Source of the DNA: Scatavimonas merdipullorum
GTDB taxonomy: Bacteria > Bacillota > Clostridia > Oscillospirales > Acutalibacteraceae
Direction of reading: 5' to 3'
NCBI GenBank assembly: GCA_018712865.1
Contig: DVGH01000026.1
Location: forward strand, 1 to 64,000
Length of the DNA: 64,000 nt
Positions 24,894 through 34,700 of the stretch are shown here, piece after piece. The notes under the pieces are model-generated. The model saw only the letters and a list, made by a program, of their open reading frames with translations. It was not told where the DNA came from and did not search any database. Position numbers and translations under genes: made by a program. Position 1 is the stretch's first letter; the number at the start of each line of letters is the position of its first letter.

Positions 24894-26399
24894 ATGGCTG
24901 CTGTCCGTATCAACCGTTTGAAAAAATTTTTTTTGAACACTTCAGCATTCCGCCTGACCTATATATTTACGCTCTTTCTTTGCTCTGTCGTAGTGATAGA
25001 ACCGGCCGCTGTAGCGGCAAAATATGTATGGATGCTTTGGGCTGGATATATTTTTTATTTTTACTACCTTAAAAATAGAAGGGTTTTACAGGTGCAATAT
25101 TGCAGGTGGCTGCTCCTGTTTTTGGCCAGCACCTTTATAACGGCTTTGATTCATGTTACCGACAATTTTTGGGGGAACATGCTCATGCTTGCGCATGTTG
25201 CGATCTGCTTTTTTATTTTTTACGGGATGCATACAGAAAAAAATAAAAAGCGTGTACGTCTGGAACTTTTCTGGTTTTGCAAAATAATGGTGGTAGCCAC
25301 CACACTTTTGGCGGTAGTTGGTATTCCGTTTGTTCTGTTTAATCTGTATGGCGAATTTATGGGGTATTCCCTGATCGTTTTTGAAAACCGCTTTACAGGT
25401 CTGTACACAAACCCAAATTTACTTGGGTTTTCCTGCGTGGTTGCCATTGTCTGTTGCCACATGCTTACCAGAAAAAAGTTTCTGAAAAGTATTCATAAAA
25501 GGCCACAAAGCAAAACACTGCTGATTTTATGCCTTGTATGCAATTTGCTGTCCTTATTTTTGTCTGATTCCAATTCATCGCTTATTTTGCTTGCGTTTTA
25601 TGTGATCTTCCTTGCCTGCTATAAGATCTTCAAATGGCAGCAGACGCTTTCGTTTAAACAGGCGGCGGCAAAAATGGGGAAGATGTTTCTTGCATGCGTA
25701 GGAATTGTGCTTATTCTGTTTGCGTCCAGAGAAGTATTTCAGCTAGGCGCATCTGGTATTACAACGCTTACAACGTCTCAGCTTGCGGCAATTGATCAGA
25801 AAGTCCTGCCGGAGCAGATACAAGACAAGCAGCCTGTTTCCTTTACACATTTAAACGAAAATATCGACAGCGGGCGCATACGCCTGTTTACAGAATCGGC
25901 TATTTTAATCGGCAACTATCCCTTGTTTGGGATCGGTAAGGCAAACTTGGTACCATACGGCGAACGCTATATTGAAGGCGGCCTGCATTTTTCAGATTTG
26001 CACAACGGCTATTTAACAATCCTTGTCTGCGCAGGGATTGTTGGGTTTGTCATTTTTGTGTCCTTTGCCCTGCATGTTGCGCGCCATATTGTAAAAAGCC
26101 TTTTTCTTGAAAAAAAGGACCTCAAGCAAACGGTTTTTCCTGCGCTGTTTGCCTTTATATGCGCTTACTGCGCCTATGCGATTTTAGAAAAAACGCTTTT
26201 ATATGAACAGACGTTTATGGTCGTTGTTTTTTGGCTTTTTCTTGGTTATGCAAGCTGCTATATGCTCAAATACGATCATCTGGAGCAAAAGATCGTGTTG
26301 GACCTCTTTGGAAGAAAAGAATCAGCGCAGGCAGATCTTTTTGATATCCCCACAGAAGAGGAGAATGCAGAGGAGGAGGAACCAGAGGATCGGTTGTAA
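24894..26399 (+). CDS. O-antigen ligase/polymerase family membrane protein
   Basis: A protein of 501 aa with about eleven transmembrane helices and a large outer loop around residues 280-370 containing the conserved-looking DSGRIRLFTESAILIGNYPL and FSDLHNGYLTILV segment typical of the Wzy_C domain. The C-terminus is acidic and cytosolic (EEENAEEEEPED). Such proteins polymerise or ligate lipid-linked glycans outside the membrane. It lies 35 bases after the sugar transferase. The particular polymer is unknown. Confidence 0.85.
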   Translation: MAAVRINRLKKFFLNTSAFRLTYIFTLFLCSVVVIEPAAVAAKYVWMLWAGYIFYFYYLKNRRVLQVQYCRWLLLFLASTFITALIHVTDNFWGNMLMLAHVAICFFIFYGMHTEKNKKRVRLELFWFCKIMVVATTLLAVVGIPFVLFNLYGEFMGYSLIVFENRFTGLYTNPNLLGFSCVVAIVCCHMLTRKKFLKSIHKRPQSKTLLILCLVCNLLSLFLSDSNSSLILLAFYVIFLACYKIFKWQQTLSFKQAAAKMGKMFLACVGIVLILFASREVFQLGASGITTLTTSQLAAIDQKVLPEQIQDKQPVSFTHLNENIDSGRIRLFTESAILIGNYPLFGIGKANLVPYGERYIEGGLHFSDLHNGYLTILVCAGIVGFVIFVSFALHVARHIVKSLFLEKKDLKQTVFPALFAFICAYCAYAILEKTLLYEQTFMVVVFWLFLGYASCYMLKYDHLEQKIVLDLFGRKESAQADLFDIPTEEENAEEEEPEDRL

Positions 26400-26419
26400 A
26401 AAAGAAAAAGTTCGGTTAT

Positions 26420-26455
26420 AATATCCTCATATCCTATGAGGATATTTTATTTTAT
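26420..26455 (+). terminator. Intrinsic terminator before nadE
   Basis: An 11-bp stem (26420-26430 with 26436-26446) followed by a T-rich run. Confidence 0.7.
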
Positions 26456-26485
26456 TGCAATATAAATATAAGGGGATTGGGTGCT

Positions 26486-28399
26486 ATGAAGGACGGCTTT
26501 TTAAGAGTTGCTGCGGCAACGCCCGAAATCAGGGTGGCAGACTGTATACACAATGCGCAGGCGATCACCGGGCAAATCATACAGGCTGCGGAAAACAATG
26601 CTTCACTGATCGTTTTTCCGGAGCTTTCTGTCACGGGGTATACCTGTTCCGATCTTTTTTTACAGAGCGCCCTGCTGGATGCCGCCGAAGATGCCGTGCT
26701 GCAAATTGCAGAAAAAACATCCGCATTGCCTATCCTTTCCGTTATAGGCGTGCCGCTGCGTGCTTCCAACGCGATATATAATTGTGCGGTCGTGCTCTAT
26801 AAAGGAGAGATTTTAGGGATTGTTCCCAAAAAGAATATTCCATTGTATTCCGAGTTTTATGAAATGCGGCATTTTGCCGCCGGAGAAACCAACGTCCCCG
26901 TTACAATTGGCGGAAAAAGCTATACCATTACGCCGGACATCCTTTTTTCCTGCAGCTCCATGCCGGAACTTGTTCTGGGGGTAGAGGTATGTGAAGATCT
27001 TTGGGTGCCAACCTCTCCATCCTGCAGGCTTGCTGAAAACGGCGCAACGCTGATTGCAAATCTTTCTGCCAGCAGCGAAGCGGTTGGAAAGCCGCAGTAC
27101 AGAAGAATGCTTGTCCAAATGCAGTCTGCAAAGCTTGTGTGCGCGTATCTTTTTGCAGATGCCGGGCTGGGGGAATCTACTACAGATATCACTTTTTCTG
27201 GCCATAATATCATTTCTGAAAACGGGGTTGTCCTGTCAGAATCCAAACGCTATACCTGCGGCGTATCCTATGCCGATGTGGATCTTCAAAAAATTACGGC
27301 TGAAAGAAGAAGAATCACCACGTTCCCTGTAAAACAGGAAATGTCCTTTGTGCAAAAAACGTTTACGCTGCCGCTGCAAACGCTGCCTCTTCAACGCAGA
27401 TTTCGCAAAAACCCATTTGTTCCGGACAGCCGGGCGGACGTAAAAGAGCGCTGTATGGAAATTTTAAATATGCAGTCGACGGGCCTTGCGACAAGGCTGA
27501 AGCACACAGGGATCAAAAACGCCGTGCTTGGGCTTTCCGGGGGCTTGGATTCCACGCTGGCGCTGATTGTTGCCGTGCATGCGTTTGACCGGCTTAAAAT
27601 TGACAGAAAAAATATCCTGGCGGTAACTATGCCGTGCTTTGGAACAACCGCGCGGACAAAGGGGAACGCTCAAAAGCTTGCCCAGGCGTATGGCGTAACG
27701 TTTAGGCAGATAGATATTGCAAAATCTGTCAGGCAGCATTTTGCAGACATTGGGCATGATGAAAATGTTCTGGATGTTACCTATGAAAACGCACAGGCCA
27801 GGGAGCGTACGCAGGTTTTGATGGATCTTGCAAACCAGACAGGCGGCCTTGTTATTGGCACTGGCGACCTTTCAGAGCTGGCTCTGGGATGGGCAACTTA
27901 TAACGGCGACCATATGTCGATGTACGCGGTCAACGCATCTGTACCCAAAACGCTGGTGCGCTATATAACGGCCTTTGAAGCCAAAAACAGCAGCGGTATC
28001 TTAAAGCAGGCGCTGGAAGATATCTTGGCAACGCCGGTCAGCCCTGAGCTTTTGCCGCCTGAAAACGGAACGATTTCCCAACGCACGGAAGAACTGATCG
28101 GCCCGTACGATTTACACGATTTCTTTTTATATTACTTTATGCGCTATGGGTTTACGCCAACAAAAATATACCGTATGGCAAAGCTGGCCTTTGCAGGCGA
28201 GTTTTCAGAAAAAGAAATCCATACGTGGCTCTGTGTGTTTTTTAAGCGCTTTTTCAGCCAGCAGTTTAAACGCTCCTGTATGCCGGACGGTCCAAAGGTT
28301 GGTTCGGTAACGCTTTCCCCAAGGGGCGATTTTCGCATGCCAAGCGACGCTGCGGTGCGTGTTTGGCTGGAGGAGTTGAAAAAGGAAGGCGGCTTCTAA
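26486..28399 (+). CDS. nadE: Glutamine-dependent NAD synthetase
   Basis: A protein of 637 aa from the ATG at 26486, ten bases after AAGGGG (a TTG three codons earlier is less likely). The N-terminal glutaminase is a carbon-nitrogen hydrolase with Glu46 (FPELSVTG), a Lys in VPKKNIPL and Cys169 (EVCEDLW). The C-terminal ATP pyrophosphatase has the PP-loop LGLSGGLDSTL and GTGDLSELALGWATYNGDH. It makes NAD from deamido-NAD with glutamine as nitrogen donor. Both active sites look complete, and length fits the fused type. Confidence 0.95.
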   Translation: MKDGFLRVAAATPEIRVADCIHNAQAITGQIIQAAENNASLIVFPELSVTGYTCSDLFLQSALLDAAEDAVLQIAEKTSALPILSVIGVPLRASNAIYNCAVVLYKGEILGIVPKKNIPLYSEFYEMRHFAAGETNVPVTIGGKSYTITPDILFSCSSMPELVLGVEVCEDLWVPTSPSCRLAENGATLIANLSASSEAVGKPQYRRMLVQMQSAKLVCAYLFADAGLGESTTDITFSGHNIISENGVVLSESKRYTCGVSYADVDLQKITAERRRITTFPVKQEMSFVQKTFTLPLQTLPLQRRFRKNPFVPDSRADVKERCMEILNMQSTGLATRLKHTGIKNAVLGLSGGLDSTLALIVAVHAFDRLKIDRKNILAVTMPCFGTTARTKGNAQKLAQAYGVTFRQIDIAKSVRQHFADIGHDENVLDVTYENAQARERTQVLMDLANQTGGLVIGTGDLSELALGWATYNGDHMSMYAVNASVPKTLVRYITAFEAKNSSGILKQALEDILATPVSPELLPPENGTISQRTEELIGPYDLHDFFLYYFMRYGFTPTKIYRMAKLAFAGEFSEKEIHTWLCVFFKRFFSQQFKRSCMPDGPKVGSVTLSPRGDFRMPSDAAVRVWLEELKKEGGF

Positions 28400-28470
28400 A
28401 TACCGTGGACTTTTTCATTGGTTTGGTATATAATACATGCAATAGAACAAGCGGGTAAGGAGATGCTTTT

Positions 28471-28953
28471 ATGGATGCATTGTTAAAGCTGTTAAGCGAA
28501 AATTCAAATTTTTCTTCAGATGAGCTGGCAATGATGCTCAATGAACCAAAGGATTATATTGAAAAGCAGATTCAAGAATATGAGGCAAGCCAGATTATTA
28601 AAGGCTACCGCGCAATCGTCAATTGGGAGAAAGTTGCAGATGCGGGCGTTACGGCCCTGATTGAGCTGAAAGTGACGCCAGAAAAGGAAAAAGGCTTTGA
28701 CAACATTGCTTCCCATGTCATGGCGTTTGAAGAGGTGGACAGCGTTTATTTGATGGCGGGCGCCTATGATCTGGCTGTCTTTGTTAAAGGACAATCGATT
28801 CAGGATATTGCAATGTTTGTTTCAAGAAAGCTTTCTACAATTGACGCGGTCGAATCTACCGCTACGCATTTTTTGCTCAAACGCTACAAGGACAGCGGCA
28901 TCAATTTTTATGAGGATGATGCGCAGGAAGACAAAAGGAGCCTGGTACTGTGA
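28471..28953 (+). CDS. Lrp/AsnC-family regulator
   Basis: A protein of 160 aa with an N-terminal winged helix (LLKLLSENSNFSSDELAMML) and a C-terminal RAM domain (VTALIELKVTPEKEKGFDNI, then SVYLMAGAYDLAVFVKG). These proteins sense amino acids and control their metabolism. The stop overlaps the GTG start of the aminotransferase gene (GTGA), so the two are coupled and the ligand is probably an amino acid handled by that enzyme. Confidence 0.9.
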   Translation: MDALLKLLSENSNFSSDELAMMLNEPKDYIEKQIQEYEASQIIKGYRAIVNWEKVADAGVTALIELKVTPEKEKGFDNIASHVMAFEEVDSVYLMAGAYDLAVFVKGQSIQDIAMFVSRKLSTIDAVESTATHFLLKRYKDSGINFYEDDAQEDKRSLVL

Positions 28954-30137
28954 TAAATTACGACACGTTTTTAAATTCCAAGATCCGGGCGCTGAAGCCT
29001 TCCGGAATCCGCCGTTTTTTTGATATTGCCAATGAAATGGAGCATGTAATCTCTTTAAGTATCGGTGAACCGGATTTTAAAACGCCATGGCATATTCGTG
29101 AAGCGGGGATTGCGTCTCTGGAAAAAGGGAAAACATGGTATACGCCCAATAAAGGCTTTGCAAAGCTCCGGGAAGAAATCAGTAAATATTACAGCCGCAG
29201 GTATCAGCTGCAGTACGATCCACAAAAAGAGGTGGTTGTCACCGTCGGCGGGTCGGAAGCAATCGATCTGTGTATGCGCTGTATTATTGAGGAGGGGGAC
29301 GAGGTTTTAATTCCTCAGCCCAGCTTCGTCTGTTACGAACCTCTGGCTTCCCTGGCGGATGCAACGCCTGTTATCATAGAAACAAAAGCAGAAAATATGT
29401 TCCGGCTTACCGCCCAGGAAGTGGAAGCGCATATAACGCCCAAAACAAAGCTGCTGGTGCTGCCCTTTCCTAATAATCCTACCGGTGCGGTTATGCGCCG
29501 CGAGCACTTGGAGGAAATTGCCAGGGTTGTGCAAAAGCATAACCTGTTTGTACTGTCTGACGAAATCTACAGCGAGCTTACATATGGCTCTCAGCGCCAC
29601 GTTTCCTTTGCAGAAATAGACGGAATGCGCGAGCGGACCATTGTGGTCAACGGCTTTTCCAAGTCCTATGCTATGACCGGGTGGCGTTTAGGGTACGCTC
29701 TGGGGCCGGAGCCGATTATCGACCAGATGACCAAGCTGCACCAGTTTGCGATTATGAGCGCCCCAACGACTGCGCAGTATGCCGCAATTGAAGCGCTGAA
29801 AAACGGCGATCCGGATATTGAAAGCATGAAGGCGCAGTACGACATGCGCCGCAGACTGATGGTCGGCAGCTTTGAAAAGATGGGCCTGTCCTGCTTTGAG
29901 CCGCTCGGCGCCTTTTACACGTTTCCCTGTATCAAAAGCACAGGGCTTACCTCAGAAGAGTTTTGCCTGCGTTTGATCAAGTCAAAGCATGTCGCGGTTA
30001 TTCCGGGGTCGGCGTTTGGCGACTGTGGCGAAGGGTATGTCCGTGTTTCCTATTCCTATTCGTTAACACATATTGCAGAAGCGCTGCGGCGTATCGAAGC
30101 ATTTTTACAGGAGCTTAAACAGGGGGCGGCCCTATAA
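28950..30137 (+). CDS. PLP-dependent aminotransferase, class I/II (PatA/AspC-like)
   Basis: A protein of 395 aa starting at GTG with AAAGGAG upstream. Fold-type I motifs are present: SIGEPDFKTP near the start, PNNPTGAVM, DEIYSELTYG (Asp pairs with the pyridine nitrogen), NGFSKSYAMTGWRLG with the PLP lysine in FSKS, and a C-terminal YVRVSYSYS with the substrate Arg. It probably transaminates aspartate or an aromatic amino acid. It is coupled to an Lrp regulator and followed after 14 bases by ispE. Confidence 0.93.
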   Translation: MINYDTFLNSKIRALKPSGIRRFFDIANEMEHVISLSIGEPDFKTPWHIREAGIASLEKGKTWYTPNKGFAKLREEISKYYSRRYQLQYDPQKEVVVTVGGSEAIDLCMRCIIEEGDEVLIPQPSFVCYEPLASLADATPVIIETKAENMFRLTAQEVEAHITPKTKLLVLPFPNNPTGAVMRREHLEEIARVVQKHNLFVLSDEIYSELTYGSQRHVSFAEIDGMRERTIVVNGFSKSYAMTGWRLGYALGPEPIIDQMTKLHQFAIMSAPTTAQYAAIEALKNGDPDIESMKAQYDMRRRLMVGSFEKMGLSCFEPLGAFYTFPCIKSTGLTSEEFCLRLIKSKHVAVIPGSAFGDCGEGYVRVSYSYSLTHIAEALRRIEAFLQELKQGAAL

Positions 30138-30151
30138 AAAGGAGCAGAACA

Positions 30152-31024
30152 ATGGCAGTGACATTTTTAGCGCCGGCAAAGATCAATCTTACGCTTGATA
30201 TTACCGGAAAAAGGGAAGACGGCTATCATACGGTAGATATGGTTATGCAAACGGTCAGCCTTTATGATGACGTGACCGTCGAAAAAAGCGCGCAGGAAGG
30301 GATCAGGCTTTCCTGCAATGTGCCGGGCATTCCATGCGACAGCGGCAATACGGCGTATAAGGCGGCGGCTTTGTTTCAGAAAGCGGCACAAGTACCAGGC
30401 GGCGTTTGTATCGGCATAGACAAGCATATCCCCACACAGGCCGGGCTTGCCGGCGGCAGCAGCGATGCCGCCGCCGTTTTGCTTGCAATGAACCACCTGT
30501 ACGACGCACCGCTTTCCACAGGCACGCTCATGCAGATTGGCGCGCAGGTCGGCGCGGATGTCCCTTTTTGCCTGTATGGGGGAACCATGCTGGCAAAAGG
30601 GATCGGTACGGCGTTGTTTCCGCTGCATCCGCTGCCGCCATGCTGGATCGTGCTGGTTAAGCCGGATGTAGGTGTATCTACAAAAGAAGCCTATGCACGC
30701 TGCGACAACCGCGGCTATACGGAAAATGTACACAGCGGCAGGCTGGTCAAGGCGCTTGAAGAAGGTTCCTTATCGCTCCTTTCCGGTTGCCTGCATAATG
30801 ATTTTGAAGAGGTTTTGCGCTTGCGCTTGATCCGGCAGATCAAAGACGATCTGTGTAAATGCGGTGCCCTTGGCGCATGTATGAGCGGGAGCGGTCCGAC
30901 TGTTTTTGGTATTTTTGACCGGAAAGAAACGGCACTGTCATGCACAGAACATTTAAAAGGAACCTATACGTCTGTGTTTCTTGCGCGGGCGGTATCGTAC
31001 GGTTGTTTTCAAAAAATTGAATAA
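30152..31024 (+). CDS. ispE: 4-(cytidine 5'-diphospho)-2-C-methyl-D-erythritol kinase
   Basis: A protein of 290 aa of the GHMP kinase family: substrate site APAKINLTLDITGKREDGYH, ATP loop TQAGLAGGSSDAAAVL and C-terminal MSGSGPTVFG. It phosphorylates CDP-methylerythritol in the non-mevalonate isoprenoid pathway. It has its own ribosome-binding site and likely shares a transcript with the aminotransferase gene. A hairpin after it overlaps the start region of spoIIR. Confidence 0.97.
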   Translation: MAVTFLAPAKINLTLDITGKREDGYHTVDMVMQTVSLYDDVTVEKSAQEGIRLSCNVPGIPCDSGNTAYKAAALFQKAAQVPGGVCIGIDKHIPTQAGLAGGSSDAAAVLLAMNHLYDAPLSTGTLMQIGAQVGADVPFCLYGGTMLAKGIGTALFPLHPLPPCWIVLVKPDVGVSTKEAYARCDNRGYTENVHSGRLVKALEEGSLSLLSGCLHNDFEEVLRLRLIRQIKDDLCKCGALGACMSGSGPTVFGIFDRKETALSCTEHLKGTYTSVFLARAVSYGCFQKIE

Positions 31025-31037
31025 GAAAAAATTTCCT

Positions 31038-31081
31038 GCCCATACTTCAGGTAACAAGCATTATCTGAAGGGGCGTTTTTT
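31038..31081 (+). terminator. Hairpin with T run ending at the spoIIR start codon
   Basis: GCCC (31038-31041) and CTTCAG (31045-31050) pair with CTGAAG (31065-31070) and GGGC (31071-31074), followed by TTTTTT up to the ATG at 31082. The only visible Shine-Dalgarno of spoIIR (AAGGGG) lies in the right arm, so the hairpin can act as terminator of ispE and could mask translation of spoIIR. Confidence 0.6.
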
Positions 31082-31687
31082 ATGAAGCTTTTAATAAAAT
31101 CTGCTGCGTTTGGCCTGGTTTTAACCATTTTGCTTTCAGGGCTGTATTTTCATGCGGAATGCAAGGTGATTTCCAATTCTGTGCTGCGCCTGCATATACT
31201 TGCAAATTCAGATTCAGAGGAAGACCAGGCGTTGAAGCTGCGTGTGCGCGACGCTGTTTTAGAAGAGGCAGGCTCCCTTTTTTCTTCCGCGCATAGCAAA
31301 GAGGAGGCTACTAAGCTGACAAAAGCCACGCTGTCTGAAATAGAAGAAATTGCACAAGCGTGTATAACAGAGCAGGGGTATGACTATACCGTCAAGGCGG
31401 AACTGACCAGTATGTTTTTTCAAACCAGAATTTATGACCATATCGCCATGCCTGCCGGCGTTTATGATGCGCTGCGCATTACCATAGGCAGCGGACAGGG
31501 GCAAAACTGGTGGTGTGTGATGTATCCGCCGATCTGCCTGCCCGCAGCAGAAAAAAAGGATGAGCTGGAAGATGTGCTGGAAGAGGAGCAGGTGGATATC
31601 CTGGAAAACCAACCGAAATATGAAATAAAATTTAAAGTTGTCGAAATTTTTGAAAGCATTGCAAACTTTTTTACAAATGGAACGTAA
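31082..31687 (+). CDS. spoIIR: Stage II sporulation protein R
   Basis: A protein of 201 aa with an N-terminal signal or membrane anchor (1-22) and the SpoIIR core: VISNSVLRLHILANSDSEED, LKLRVRDAVLEE, MPAGVYDALRITIGSGQGQN and WWCVMYPPICLP. SpoIIR is made in the forespore and secreted toward the mother cell, where it triggers SpoIIGA to process pro-sigma-E. Its presence supports a spore-forming lineage. No clear sigma-F promoter could be recognised upstream. It lies between ispE and addB on the same strand. Confidence 0.95.
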   Translation: MKLLIKSAAFGLVLTILLSGLYFHAECKVISNSVLRLHILANSDSEEDQALKLRVRDAVLEEAGSLFSSAHSKEEATKLTKATLSEIEEIAQACITEQGYDYTVKAELTSMFFQTRIYDHIAMPAGVYDALRITIGSGQGQNWWCVMYPPICLPAAEKKDELEDVLEEEQVDILENQPKYEIKFKVVEIFESIANFFTNGT

Positions 31688-31763
31688 TTTCATTTTTATC
31701 TTTTCAAGCGCAGCGCAAAGCGGTATAATAATGGCAGATTAATAATATGGTCGGTGGTAAGCA

Positions 31764-34700
31764 ATGCTGCAGTTTGTTGTAGGTAGAAGCGGTGCGGGAA
31801 AAACAGCATACTTAAAACAAAAGCTTTGTACCCTTGTTACAAAGGAGCAAGCGGACAAGCTGTTGTTCCTGGTGCCGGAGCAGCTTTCTTTTGAAACGGA
31901 AAAAGATATGCTCAGCAGGCTTGGGGCAAAAGAATGCCGGAAGGTTGAAGTGTTAAGCTTTACCCGTCTGGCTGATTTTGTTTACAGACAAACAGGCGGC
32001 CTGGCCGGTCAGGCAATTGACGACGGCGGCCGCCATATTATTATGAGCCTTGCAATCGAGCAGGCGCAGGACCGCTTGGAGCTGTATCAAAAACAAGCGG
32101 GAAAACCCGAACTCATACCGCTTATGCTCAATGCACTCAAAGAATTAAAAACATGCGCGGTCTCTACACAGCGCCTGCGGGAAGCGGCAGCGGGCTTTGT
32201 AAACGGTACGCTCAGGCAAAAGGTCATGGAAACCGCGCTGATTGTAGATATATACGATGCTATTTTGGAAGGAAGCTATATAGATCCCCTGGATGATCTT
32301 ACGCGCTTATACCATGCCCTTTCTGCGCATACGCTTTTTGACGGATATACGGTGGTGGTAGACGGCTTCAGCGGTTTTACGGCGCAGGAGCAGAAAATTT
32401 TGGAAGTCCTTATCCGTCAGGCCTCCCTGTGTATAATTTCCATATGCGGCGATGAGGCGGAGTTTGCATCGGACGGTAATCTGTTTTTTACCACAAAGCG
32501 CACGAAAAAACGCTTAAAAGAGCTTGCGAAAAAAAATGGGGTGCCGGTTTTGCAGGATATCCGGTTGGATAAACCGTTGCGTTTTTCTGTACCGGCTATT
32601 TCCTATTTGGAAGAACATTTTGAGCGCCCGGCTTCGTTACCTTATACAGAAGCGCCCGATGGCGTTACCGTATATTGTGCAGACGATATTTACGATGAAT
32701 GTGACTTTGTTGCCCGCACCATCCGCAGCCTTACAATTGAGCAGGGATATACATATAAAGAGATTGCCGTGATCTGCCGCGATATAAATTTTTACAGAGG
32801 TATATTGGACACAGCCCTTGAAAAATACGGCGTTGCCTATTTTATGGATGCTCCACAAGAAATATCGGCAAAGCCGTTGATGCTGTTTGCACTGTCGGCG
32901 TTTGCCTGCATCCATACTGCCTTTTCCACAGACAGCCTGTTTCGGTTTATCAAAACCGGGCTTACAGGTGTTTCTGTTGAAGAAGCGGCGGCGCTTGAAA
33001 ATTATGCCTTTGTCTGGAATATTACCGGTAAGAAATGGCTGTCCCCGTTTACGGCAAATCCAAGGGGATACAGTGACACCTTTACGCAGGAAGACCAGAT
33101 GGAATTGGAAGCGCTTGAAGATCTGCGGGAGAAAGTGACCGCGCCGCTTCTTCTTTTTCAGCGGCGCATTCGTGATGCGGGAGGAACAGAAATATCCAAG
33201 GCCGTGTATATGCTTTTGCAGGATTATGATGTACCCAATACTTTAAAGGAAATAACAGGCCGTTTTAAGGAACAGGGCGACCTGCCCGCTGCGCAGGAGC
33301 AGCAGCGGCTTTGGGATCTTTTTATGGACGCGCTGGATCGCATGGCCCTGATTCTTAAAGATCGTCCGATTTCTACCAGGCGCTACAGTGAACTGCTACA
33401 GCTTGTAGTCAACAGTGCAGACCTTTCCTTTATTCCCAATTCCCTGGATGAGGTGACCGTTGGAACGGCAGACAGAATACGCCTGCACGCGCCAAAGGCG
33501 GTCTTTGTGATCGGGGCGATCGAAAACGAATTTCCGCGTATGCCGGTTGCCGGCGGCGTTTTTACAGACCAGGAACGAAAGGCCCTGCTTGCCTTGCAGC
33601 TTCCGCTTTACGACAGTATCGAACAGCTTGCCGCGCAGGAAAAGTTTTTGTCCTACAGTGCGATCAGTGCGCCTTCGGAAAAGCTGTATGTGTCCTGTTA
33701 CCGGCAAAATTTGCAGGGGGAGAGCAAAACGCCTTCCTCTATTGTACGGGAAACCCTGCGTATTTTTCCGGCTATTGTGCCGCAATCTATGCACGATGCG
33801 TATTGGGCAGAGCTTTTATGGGCACCGCAGCCTGCATTTGAGCGGTGCGCGCAGTACAGCCGCACAGACCCAAACGCCCAGGCGCTTTTAGATACTTTTT
33901 TTGCCGGTCAGAAAGAGTTTTCTGCAAAACGGCTGGCCATTGCACGCTATGCACAGAAGCGTCCACCGCAGATTTCCGACACACAGCTTGCGCACAAGCT
34001 GTTTGCAAAAGGCGGGATGAAGCTGTCGGCTTCCCAGGTAGAAAAATATTATTTGTGCCCATTTGCCTATTTTTGCAGGTATGGATTAAATACAAAAGAG
34101 CGCAAAAGCGCACAGGTAGACGCTGCCGAATACGGAAGCCTGGTTCATTTTTTAATGGAGGCCGTGCTGAAAAGCCATTCCGTGCAAACGCTGTCTTCCA
34201 TGCCGGAAAAACAGCTGCGTTCGCTGTTGAAAGAAAATTTGCAAAAGTATTTGGAGCGCCATTTCGGCGGTGCGCAGGATAAATCCAAGCGGTATCTTGC
34301 CATGCTGGCACGCATGGCAGAAGGGACTTTTCAGCTGATCAGGCACATTTTGCAGGAACTTTCGCAAAGTGCGTTTATACCCGCCGGTTTTGAAATGTTT
34401 ATCGGTGAAGGCAGCGAGGTACCGCCTTATACGCTTGCTTTAGGCGATGATGAGAAAATCCTGATACAGGGCTTTGTAGACAGAATCGACGTCATGCGCG
34501 CAGAGGGCAAAACGTATATCCGCGTGGTAGACTATAAAACCGGCAGCAAAAAATTTGTTCTTTCCGATGTTTTGTTTGGGCTAAACCTGCAAATGCTCAT
34601 CTATCTTTCAGCAATTACAAAAAATGCGGGAGAGAAATACGGTGGCCAGCCGGTTCCGGCCGGTGTGCTTTACATGCCGGCCGCAGCCGCGGTTGTAAAT

